Shown here: positions 36,035-43,166 of the stretch, one piece after another
Position numbering within the stretch: position 1 is the first letter of the stretch
How the letters are laid out: every line of letters starts with the position of its first letter
DNA from: CAZSHX01 sp964606895
GTDB lineage: Bacteria > Bacteroidota > Ignavibacteria > Kapaibacteriales > UBA2268
Assembly (NCBI GenBank): GCA_964606895.1
Contig: CAZSHX010000023.1
Location: forward strand, 1 to 56,988
Direction of reading: 5' to 3'
Length of the DNA: 56,988 nucleotides
The notes under the pieces: model-generated
The model's input: the letters and a program-made list of their open reading frames with translations, nothing else
Databases searched by the model: none
Told to the model about the DNA's origin: nothing
Made by a program: the position numbers and the translations under genes

Positions 36035-36841
36035 ATGAAAAAAGTTCATGATATTCACGAAAAATTGTTTAATTTTGGTTTGGAATATTACAAATTATTG
36101 GGAGGATTTGAAAAATATGAAACAATCAAAAGAACCATAATGACAGATTCTTCCATTCTCAATTCTCAATTGTCAATTCTCAATTTCTCCACCGATGTTC
36201 GCAAATACGACGAAAATATCGGCAGATTCACGAGCATTGACCCCCTCTGGGAGAAATATCAGGGCTGGACTCCTTATCAGTATTCGATGAATAATCCAGT
36301 GAATATGTTAGACGATAATGGGAAAGATGGACTAGATATAGCATTAAAATGGGCTTTAGCATTATCCCCTGCCGCCCCAATAGCTTTAGGAGCCGCCCCA
36401 ATAGCTTTAGGACTTGTTATAATTATGTTGACTCCAGGTGATACACCAATTGACCATCAGATGAAGAGTGAAGATAATAATCCTCCACCGCCTGTGCCTG
36501 GAGCAAAAGGAAAAGATGACGAAGGGAAAATTTCTGAAGAAGGAGTTACTGAAGCTGTTGGAGTAGCAACAAATACTAATCCTTATAATGGACCAGTCAC
36601 TAGTCCAGTTACTTTAATTGACCCTGCAGGAAATGCGATTCCAATAAATGTTGGTGAACATATTCAAGGTAGTCCAAATCGTCAATTCGAACAAGTTTAT
36701 AATGGTGATGAGCCAACAGGTTTAAGAAAGGAAGGACCTCATGGTCCAACACATAAACCTGAAGGTAAAGCACCACACTACCATCTCCCCGAGGAAATCA
36801 CAAAAAAACTTAATTTACCCCACTGGTTACCTATTAAATGA
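36035..36841 (+). CDS. Orphan Rhs C-terminal tip, putative polymorphic toxin
   Basis: The frame is open from 35936, but its start is repeat sequence; 36035 is the first ATG. The recognisable part starts near 36191: STDVRKYDENIGRFTSIDPL then NPVNMLDDNGKDG, the conserved end of the Rhs core. No YD repeats precede it, so the large body of an Rhs protein is missing. After the core come a hydrophobic stretch containing a perfect 7-residue duplication (AAPIALG twice; 21-bp units at 36371 and 36392), a proline-rich linker and a His-rich end (GPHGPTHKPEGKAPHYHLPE) suggestive of a metal-dependent toxin. Toxin function is inference; it may be a displaced, unexpressed tip. Confidence 0.6.
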   Translation: MKKVHDIHEKLFNFGLEYYKLLGGFEKYETIKRTIMTDSSILNSQLSILNFSTDVRKYDENIGRFTSIDPLWEKYQGWTPYQYSMNNPVNMLDDNGKDGLDIALKWALALSPAAPIALGAAPIALGLVIIMLTPGDTPIDHQMKSEDNNPPPPVPGAKGKDDEGKISEEGVTEAVGVATNTNPYNGPVTSPVTLIDPAGNAIPINVGEHIQGSPNRQFEQVYNGDEPTGLRKEGPHGPTHKPEGKAPHYHLPEEITKKLNLPHWLPIK

Positions 36842-36852
36842 AAGGATAAATT

Positions 36853-37086
36853 ATGAAATTTACATGGGGAGATCAAATTAAAATCAAGGATGATGCACCG
36901 TTTAAATACCGACCAGGTGAATTTGGTGTAGTATGTGGTATGTGGAATATTAAAAATGAGAGTATATCTAATGAATATGGTATGCCAATAAATAGTTTAA
37001 TGTATATTGTAGAATACCTTGATGGAACAGATTGTCAAGTTCCGGAGGATTGTATTGAATATGATAACGTAAATTACAAAAAATAA
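36853..37086 (+). CDS. Candidate immunity protein
   Basis: 77 aa, 11 bp after the Rhs tip, with an AAAGGA RBS. It reads MKFTWGDQIKIKDDAPFKYR, PGEFGVVCGMW, then MYIVEYLDGTDCQVPEDCIE: a small SH3-like beta-barrel pattern. Its position directly after a polymorphic toxin tip is that of a cognate immunity gene. I do not recognise the family with certainty. Cytosolic, acidic. Confidence 0.6.
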   Translation: MKFTWGDQIKIKDDAPFKYRPGEFGVVCGMWNIKNESISNEYGMPINSLMYIVEYLDGTDCQVPEDCIEYDNVNYKK

Positions 37087-37137
37087 AAGGAAAATGAATA
37101 CGGCAGAATCTACGTTCGATACAATGGAGAATTGTGA
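37087..37137 (+). pseudogene. Remnant of a displaced C-terminal end
   Basis: The immunity frame continues in phase after its stop with KENEYGRIYVRYNGEL and a TGA. This looks like the last residues of another protein, perhaps an older tip module left behind. It has no start of its own and is too short to judge. Confidence 0.25.
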
Positions 37138-37240
37138 ATGAAAAAAACGTTATTTCATATCTTGTGTTTTTTCTCCGCTCAGGAGTTACCTCATGACCTC
37201 TATTCTGACAGGAAATATCTTCTTCTTTGTAAAGAATCAC

Positions 37241-37278
37241 AACTCATCGGATATTCCTTTTTTTACCGATGAGTTTTT
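37241..37278 (+). terminator. Terminator, twin of the one at 39233
   Basis: AACTCATCGG pairs with CCGATGAGTT and is followed by T residues. Sequence before and in the stem (AATCACAACTCATCG) matches the terminator at 39233-39268. Confidence 0.75.
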
Positions 37279-37354
37279 CTCTACTACAGGCTGACCGGTT
37301 GAAGTGAGAAAAAAAAATATCTCAATATTGGTTGAAACAGCCGAAATTAATTAA
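37274..37354 (+). pseudogene. Copied 3' end of atpC
   Basis: From TTTTCTCTACTACAGG onward this follows the last roughly 30 codons of the real atpC, including ATATCTCAATATTGGTTGAA and the stop TAA at 37352-37354. Differences include GGCTGACCG for GGCGGATTG, giving an in-frame TGA at 37292-37294. The match continues through the atpC terminator (37383-37419) and into octamer units (37437-37460). It has no start and no function as a gene. Confidence 0.85.
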
Positions 37355-37382
37355 TTCGGGTTCATACTTCGAATAAATGTGT

Positions 37383-37419
37383 CAGGCTTCTTATTTTTTT
37401 AAGAAGCCTGATTTTTTTT
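37383..37419 (+). terminator. Copied atpC terminator
   Basis: CAGGCTTCTT pairs with AAGAAGCCTG and is followed by T8, the same hairpin as the atpDC terminator at 24243-24280. Confidence 0.8.
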
Positions 37420-37436
37420 GCCCAAGTCTTACGAAT

Positions 37437-37460
37437 GTTTAGATGTTTAGTAGTTTGAAG
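37437..37460 (+). repeat. Short octamer block
   Basis: Three 8-bp units, the last GTTTGAAG, in the same position relative to the copied terminator as the octamer block downstream of the real atpC. The rest of the gap to 37700 is AT-rich with a CTACGTAG-type word pair near 37525; no gene is seen. Confidence 0.6.
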
Positions 37461-37700
37461 AGAAGATTGAATTCTCTACTTTCAACTTTTGGCTTTTGAC
37501 TTTCGACTGATTCCCAATTTCTTCTACGTAGTTTTACGTAGAAAACCTACGTAGTTTTTGGTATTTTTCTCTAAAAATCAAATATTTATACGAATATTTA
37601 CATATATTTTACCAAATAAAGATTTTTTTGTGTAAATTGTCAAAAAATATACTGTTGAATTTAATTTTGTGGAAACTTTTACTATTTATTGGAGGTTTTG

Positions 37701-39092
37701 ATGAGATTTTTTTACTTTTTAATTCTATTCGTACTGTCTTTTACGACAGCTTTTTCCCATGATAATAAAAATCAAAAAAGTGGGAATTCAGACATCTTGT
37801 ACAATCCCGAACTTGTTGATTTCTTGATGGTTTATTCAAGAACCGACAGCCTAATGAAACAATCTTATACTTATGATTCAAATGAAGACGTAATAACAAT
37901 TCTCAGACAAAAAGTTAAAAATGGGAATTGGGATTCCTCAGCAAGATATAATTATACTTATGATGCGAATCATAACCGGCTTACCTATAGTTATGAGTAT
38001 TTGAAAAACGGGCAGTGGCTGTATCAGCTTAGATATTCATATACCTACGACTCAAATGGGAACAAATTATCTCAGATGTATGAGCCATGGCAAAACGGTA
38101 AATTTGTTAATTCTAATCGAGGCACATATACTTACGATACTAACGGAAATCTATTGACATCATTAGTTGAGATGTGGCAAGGCAGTCTATGGGTAAACTC
38201 AGCTCGCGGCACTTCCACGTATGATTCAAATGGAAATGAGACAAATTACCTGATGGAAAACTGGCAAAACGGACAATGGGTTAATTCCAGAAGAAATACT
38301 CAAACTTTTGATGCTAAAGGTAATAATCTGACTTGGCTGGATGAAAAGTGGCAAAATAATCAATGGGTGAATTATGCTCTTGCTACTTATACTTACGATT
38401 CAACCGGAGAAAAAGGAGATTTCCTGACAGGTTTACGGCAGGAATGGATGGATTCTTTTTGGGTAAATGTTTATAGATATACCGATACTTATGACCCGAA
38501 AGGAAATTTGCTAACTGAATTTTATGAAGAATGGGACAATGATAGTTTATATAGTATATGGTTTGATACTTACACTTATGATCCTAATGGCAATGTACTT
38601 TCTCAATTAACTGAAAAATGGATAACAGGGAAAAAAGATAATTACAATAGAATTTCTTATACATATAATTCGAGCGGCAAACTAACAAGTGTGCTAAATG
38701 AGTACTGGATAGGAGAATGGGTGAATCAAAACTTGGGTATTCCATTTACAGACTTCGTATTCAACGCATATAAAATTGAAGTTAACTATCAAAAAGAAGC
38801 AGGAATTGAAAATAAGTTAATAAAGAACAAGAAATTCAATTTGGATTGTTTACCTAATCCTGCTTTAACCTCAGCGTATATAAATTATAGTTTGTCTGAA
38901 CCAGAATTTGTTACTCTAACAATCACAAATTCCTTAGGATTTGAATTGGAGAGAATATTATCAAATCAGATTCAGGAACCAGGTGATTACAGCATTAATT
39001 ATGATACAAGCGATCTACAGCCTGGAATATATTTTCTAAATATACAAATTGGAAATGAAACTGAAATAAAGAAAATTATTGTTATCAAATAA
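37701..39092 (+). CDS. T9SS-secreted YD-like repeat protein
   Basis: 463 aa from the ATG at 37701, which has GGAGG just upstream; a TTG four codons earlier is less likely. Signal peptide MRFFYFLILFVLSFTTAFS. About ten repeats of roughly 29 residues run from residue 50 to 345, each starting like TYTYDSNGN and ending like WQNGQWVNS. The YTYDxNGN start resembles Rhs YD repeats. The C-terminus (LDCLPNPALTSAYINYSL, LQPGIYFLNIQIG) is a T9SS type A sorting domain, so the protein is probably displayed on the cell surface. Role unknown; adhesion or binding is a guess. Confidence 0.85.
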   Translation: MRFFYFLILFVLSFTTAFSHDNKNQKSGNSDILYNPELVDFLMVYSRTDSLMKQSYTYDSNEDVITILRQKVKNGNWDSSARYNYTYDANHNRLTYSYEYLKNGQWLYQLRYSYTYDSNGNKLSQMYEPWQNGKFVNSNRGTYTYDTNGNLLTSLVEMWQGSLWVNSARGTSTYDSNGNETNYLMENWQNGQWVNSRRNTQTFDAKGNNLTWLDEKWQNNQWVNYALATYTYDSTGEKGDFLTGLRQEWMDSFWVNVYRYTDTYDPKGNLLTEFYEEWDNDSLYSIWFDTYTYDPNGNVLSQLTEKWITGKKDNYNRISYTYNSSGKLTSVLNEYWIGEWVNQNLGIPFTDFVFNAYKIEVNYQKEAGIENKLIKNKKFNLDCLPNPALTSAYINYSLSEPEFVTLTITNSLGFELERILSNQIQEPGDYSINYDTSDLQPGIYFLNIQIGNETEIKKIIVIK

Positions 39093-39116
39093 ATTTTTCT
39101 ACTTTTTCTCTCCAAT

Positions 39117-39209
39117 GAAGAGGGCATAAGAATTGACGTTTCGGGCTTGCCGTCTGGAGTGTATTTTTTGAGAGTGGGGGATAAAGTTAGGAAGTTTGTG
39201 AAGATTTAG
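39117..39209 (+). pseudogene. Stray T9SS sorting-domain tail
   Basis: In the same frame as the preceding gene but beyond its stop, the sequence reads EEGIRIDVSGLPSGVYFLRV then GDKVRKFVKI and TAG, the end of a typical T9SS sorting domain. The preceding gene has its own complete domain, so this is a leftover from another gene, followed by its terminator. Confidence 0.75.
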
Positions 39210-39232
39210 AATTTTCTTCTTTTTCAAATCAC

Positions 39233-39268
39233 AACTCATCGATTGAATCCTTTTTGACCGATGAGTTT
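39233..39268 (+). terminator. Terminator after T9SS gene and tail
   Basis: AACTCATCG pairs with CGATGAGTT, followed by a T run. Near-copy of the hairpin at 37241-37278. Confidence 0.8.
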
Positions 39269-39348
39269 TTTTCTTTTAGGGAACAAGAAAAATAACAATT
39301 CGAACAGCAGAATTCATTTTTTTCACTCGAAACGGCAATGCCTGATGA

Positions 39349-39467
39349 ATTTTTACCCCAAAATTTAGATTTTTTTTCTTAAATTATAAAGATTTGTAAT
39401 ATAATATCGGATAAAGTGTAAAAACAGAATATGAATGTAAAATTTGATAAAATTTTGGGGTAAAAAT
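39349..39467 (+). promoter_or_regulatory. Long inverted repeat closing on the permease start
   Basis: ATTTTTACCCCAAAATTT (39349-39366) and its exact complement AAATTTTGGGGTAAAAAT (39450-39467) are 83 bp apart. The right arm contains the GGGG ribosome-binding sequence and the first two bases of the ATG at 39466. If both arms are transcribed, the stem would hide the start site; if the promoter lies between them it would instead act at DNA level. Confidence 0.55.
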
Positions 39468-40980
39468 GCTAAAAGGATTGTTTACAAGAAAACCATTAGA
39501 ACTGCTTCTCGAAGAAATGAAAAGCGAAAACAGGCTTAGAAGAATTCTTGGTCCTGTCGGCTTAACCAGTCTTGGTGTTGGAGCCATTATCGGAACAGGC
39601 ATATTTGTCCTGACCGGAATCGCCGCTCATGATAAAGCCGGTCCGGCTTTGGTTCTTTCATTTTCGGTTGCCGGTCTGGCATGTGTCTTTGCGGCTCTCT
39701 GCTATGCAGAGTTTGCTTCGATGGTGCCTGTTGCGGGTTCAGCCTACACTTATGCGTTTGCTACACTTGGAGAAATGTTTGCATGGATAATCGGCTGGGA
39801 TTTGATTCTTGAATATGCTGTTTCATCTGCAACCGTTGCCCATGGATGGTCGCACTATTTTCAAAATTTTATTGGAATATTCGGTTTTAAAATACCCTTC
39901 TGGATGAGTCGAGCACCCTTCGACTACAGTCCGGATTTGGGTAAGTTAATAAGTACTGGTACTATTATCGATTTGCCTGCGGCATTGATTACTTTCATAG
40001 TAACTTTTATTTTAATTAAAGGAATTAGAGAAAGTGCCGGTTTTAATGCTCTTATGGTTAGCATTAAACTTGTTATCGTTCTGTTTGTTATTGTTGTCGG
40101 TGCTTTTTATATAAATCCTGCCAATTGGACTCCTTTTGCACCATTCGGTTACACAGGTGTGTCGTTTTTCGGGAAAACAATTTTAGGGCAGACCGGAATG
40201 GGAGGTGAGCCATTAGGTGTCATTGCCGGAGCGGCAATGATATTTTTTGCATATATTGGATTCGATTCTGTTTCGACTCACTCCGAAGAAGCAAAGAATC
40301 CTTCTAAGGATGTGCCGATAGGTATAATCGTTTCTTTGGTTGTTTGTACTGTGCTTTATATTGCTGTGGCAATTGTTCTGACAGGTATGGTTCCTTACAA
40401 TCAGATTAATATTGATGCTCCTGTTGCCGATGCCTTTATGCGGGTTGGTTTACCTTGGGCTCAGTTTTTAATCGCTATTGGGGCATTAACCGGCATTACT
40501 TCAGTACTGCTTGTTATGATGCTGAGCCAACCAAGAGTATTACTTGCTATTTCCAGAGATGGTCTTCTTCCTGCAAAATTCTTCGGTGCTATTCATGAAA
40601 AATTCAGAACACCGTGGAAATCAACAATTTTGACAGGAATATTCGTTGCGTTGATGGCGGCTTTGTTACCTTTGAGAATTCTTGCAGAATTAGTCAATAT
40701 AGGTACTTTGCTCGCATTTGTAATCGTTTGTTCTGCTGTCCTTATAATGAGGGTTACTCACCCAAATGCACATCGTCCGTTCAGGGTTCCTTTCGTTCCG
40801 GTGATTCCTATTTTGGGAATATTAATTTGTTTACTCCTGATGTTCTCTCTGCCTTCTGAAAACTGGCTCAGACTTTTCGTATGGTTGTTAATAGGTTTTG
40901 TAATTTATTTTGCTTACGGCAGAAAACACAGTATTATGCGAACATATAAAAGTAAAGAAAAAGTAATAGATAAAGAATAA
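39466..40980 (+). CDS. APC-family amino acid permease (cationic amino acid transporter-like)
   Basis: 504 aa with about 12 to 13 membrane helices. Characteristic first helix GVGAIIGTGIFVLTG, then FAALCYAEFASMVPVAGSAY and GWDLILEYAVSSATVAHGW, and the later GFDSVSTHSEEAKNPSKDVP, as in CAT/YfnA-type transporters. Imports an amino acid with a proton; basic amino acids or a broader range are both possible. It may be translationally controlled by the long inverted repeat. purB follows after 25 bp, so the two may be co-transcribed. Confidence 0.9.
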   Translation: MLKGLFTRKPLELLLEEMKSENRLRRILGPVGLTSLGVGAIIGTGIFVLTGIAAHDKAGPALVLSFSVAGLACVFAALCYAEFASMVPVAGSAYTYAFATLGEMFAWIIGWDLILEYAVSSATVAHGWSHYFQNFIGIFGFKIPFWMSRAPFDYSPDLGKLISTGTIIDLPAALITFIVTFILIKGIRESAGFNALMVSIKLVIVLFVIVVGAFYINPANWTPFAPFGYTGVSFFGKTILGQTGMGGEPLGVIAGAAMIFFAYIGFDSVSTHSEEAKNPSKDVPIGIIVSLVVCTVLYIAVAIVLTGMVPYNQINIDAPVADAFMRVGLPWAQFLIAIGALTGITSVLLVMMLSQPRVLLAISRDGLLPAKFFGAIHEKFRTPWKSTILTGIFVALMAALLPLRILAELVNIGTLLAFVIVCSAVLIMRVTHPNAHRPFRVPFVPVIPILGILICLLLMFSLPSENWLRLFVWLLIGFVIYFAYGRKHSIMRTYKSKEKVIDKE

Positions 40981-41005
40981 ATATTTTTAATTAGATTGGT
41001 AAATT

Positions 41006-42298
41006 ATGGTTCCTCGTTATACAAGACCAGAGATGGCAAAAATTTGGTCTGATGAAAACAAATATGCCTTATGGCTCGAAATTGAAATACTTGCTTGCGA
41101 AGCTCAGGCAGAACTCGGTATAATACCGACAGAAGCTGTAAAAATAATTCGCGAAAAAGCTAAATTTGATGTTGATAGAATTCTCGAAATTGAAGAAACA
41201 ACCAAGCACGATGTAATCGCTTTTCTTACAAATGTTGAGGAATATGTTGGCGAACCTTCGAGGTTTATTCACCTTGGAATGACTTCAAGCGATGTTCTGG
41301 ATACTTGCTTTGCAATTCAATGCAAACAAGCCGGTGAATTGATATTATGCGGTTTGGAAAAGATGAAGGACGTTCTTGCACGCAGAGCCAAAGAACATAA
41401 ATACACTGTTTGTATCGGCAGAAGCCACGGAATTCACGCAGAGCCAACAACTTTCGGGCTGAAAATGGCTCTTTGGTTCGAAGAATGTAAGAGAAACATT
41501 GACAGACTAAAATATGCTATTGATGAAATATCTGTAGGGATGATTAGCGGTGCTGTCGGAACATTCGAACACCTTTCACCAAAAGTTGAAGAATATGTTT
41601 GCGAGAAACTTAATCTGAAACCTGCTCCGATTTCAACACAGGTAATCCAGCGTGATATTCATGCTCATTATCTGTCAACCCTTGCAATAATAGGCTCTTC
41701 ACTTGAAAAAATTGCTACTGAAGTTCGCCATTTGCAAAGGACCGAAGTCGGTGAAGCAGAAGAATTCTTCTCGAAAGGACAAAAAGGCAGTTCCGCAATG
41801 CCCCACAAACGTAATCCTATCAGTTCAGAAAATATTTGCGGGCAGGCAAGGATTCTGCGTTCGAATGTGGTTGCCGCAATTGAGAATAATGCCCTATGGC
41901 ACGAAAGAGACATATCCCACAGTAGTGTTGAGAGAATCATTTTCCCTGATACCACCATATCTTTGGATTACATCCTGAACAGGGCAATTAATCTTGTTGA
42001 CAATCTTGTGGTTTATCCTGAAAATATGATGAGGAATCTGAATATTACCAATGGCTTGATTTATTCTCAGAAAATTCTTTTGGCTCTTGCAAGAAAAGGA
42101 TTGAAAAGACAGGAAGCATATTCATTAGTTCAAAAATCGGCAATGGAAACCTTTGAAACAAGCAAGCCATTTAAAGATTCTCTTTTCAAAAATGATGAGC
42201 TTCTCAGTCATATTTCAAAAGAAGAAATTGAATCTATGCTGAAATACGAAGAAATTTTTCCAAATGTTGATTATATTTTTGAAAGATGCGGGCTGTAG
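41006..42298 (+). CDS. purB: Adenylosuccinate lyase
   Basis: 430 aa, normal for the short bacterial type. Signatures: TTKHDVIAFLTNVEEYVG, HLGMTSSDVLDTCFA, GRSHGIHAEPTTFG (catalytic His) and the fumarase/aspartase signature GSSAMPHKRNPISSENICGQ. It cleaves adenylosuccinate and SAICAR in purine synthesis, releasing fumarate. The HisA-like gene starts 6 bp after its stop, pointing to co-transcription. Confidence 0.96.
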   Translation: MVPRYTRPEMAKIWSDENKYALWLEIEILACEAQAELGIIPTEAVKIIREKAKFDVDRILEIEETTKHDVIAFLTNVEEYVGEPSRFIHLGMTSSDVLDTCFAIQCKQAGELILCGLEKMKDVLARRAKEHKYTVCIGRSHGIHAEPTTFGLKMALWFEECKRNIDRLKYAIDEISVGMISGAVGTFEHLSPKVEEYVCEKLNLKPAPISTQVIQRDIHAHYLSTLAIIGSSLEKIATEVRHLQRTEVGEAEEFFSKGQKGSSAMPHKRNPISSENICGQARILRSNVVAAIENNALWHERDISHSSVERIIFPDTTISLDYILNRAINLVDNLVVYPENMMRNLNITNGLIYSQKILLALARKGLKRQEAYSLVQKSAMETFETSKPFKDSLFKNDELLSHISKEEIESMLKYEEIFPNVDYIFERCGL

Positions 42299-42304
42299 TT
42301 TTTT

Positions 42305-43075
42305 ATGCTTTTAGTTATACCATCAATAGAAATCAAAAAAGGAAAATGTACCTATTGCATACAAGGCGAAAAGGGTTCTGAGTCTTTTTATAATAATCTT
42401 GCTGAGCATCCCGAAGAATTATGCCGCCTCCTTCGGAAAGAAAATTCGAAATCAATTCATATAACTGATGTTGATTCTCTTTTTCATGGGACAAAAGATA
42501 ATTTCGACAAGATAATACAGTTTAGCAAAGCTGTTGACATACCGATTCAGGTGAAAGCAAAATTTGACGACATTGAAGATTGCGAATTTTTTCTGGATAA
42601 TGGAATCTATAGGGTAATTATTTGTGATTTGGGTTTTTCAAAACCAAACGATGTGAGAGATTTGATTAAAAAGTATCTCCCATCGAGAGTTGCTTTTTGT
42701 TTGCATGCTCATAATGGAAAAATCCATATTGACAAGACTGACCAAACAATGACTGACCGTGAGTATATTCATTATGCTAAGGGTTTAGGAGCCGACAGGA
42801 TTATGTATCACGATACAAAATGGGAAACAATCGGTTCTCCGCCTGATTTTCATGATTTAAAAAGACTGACTAAAGATCTGAGCATCAAGATTACACTTGC
42901 TAACGGAATCTCTTCGGTTCAGCAATTGTGGGAGTTGAACAGAATTGTAACCGAGGCTCGTTTTTCACTTAATACAGTGGATTCAGTTATCATCGGAAAA
43001 CCATTATACGAAAATCTGTTTCCTTGTCAGAAGATTTGGCGGTTAGCAGAATCAAGATTAGAAAAGACAAAATGA
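42305..43075 (+). CDS. HisA-like TIM-barrel protein lacking catalytic residues
   Basis: 256 aa, the length of HisA. The start MLLVIPSIEIKKGKCTYCIQ aligns with the HisA start (IPAIDLKxGKxVRLxQG), but the first catalytic Asp is Glu9. In the strand FCLHAHNGKI the second catalytic Asp is His134. The first phosphate motif (normally GGG) reads VKAKFD (residues 83-88); the second is NGISS instead of GGISS. The fold looks intact, so the protein is probably made but does not perform standard ProFAR isomerisation. Between purB and nuoG; real function unknown. Confidence 0.75.
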   Translation: MLLVIPSIEIKKGKCTYCIQGEKGSESFYNNLAEHPEELCRLLRKENSKSIHITDVDSLFHGTKDNFDKIIQFSKAVDIPIQVKAKFDDIEDCEFFLDNGIYRVIICDLGFSKPNDVRDLIKKYLPSRVAFCLHAHNGKIHIDKTDQTMTDREYIHYAKGLGADRIMYHDTKWETIGSPPDFHDLKRLTKDLSIKITLANGISSVQQLWELNRIVTEARFSLNTVDSVIIGKPLYENLFPCQKIWRLAESRLEKTK

Positions 43076-43166
43076 AATTTTTTCATAATATTTTTTAAAA
43101 ATTTTGTAAATTATAAGATTAATTTTTGCCAATATTAATATTTTTTTTGGGAGAAGAACTTAAACG

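Noticed and set aside
37138..37272. 44-aa frame starting MKKTLFHILCFF
   Set aside because: It overlaps a repeat word shared with 31180 and ends inside a terminator hairpin; the signal-like start is probably chance.
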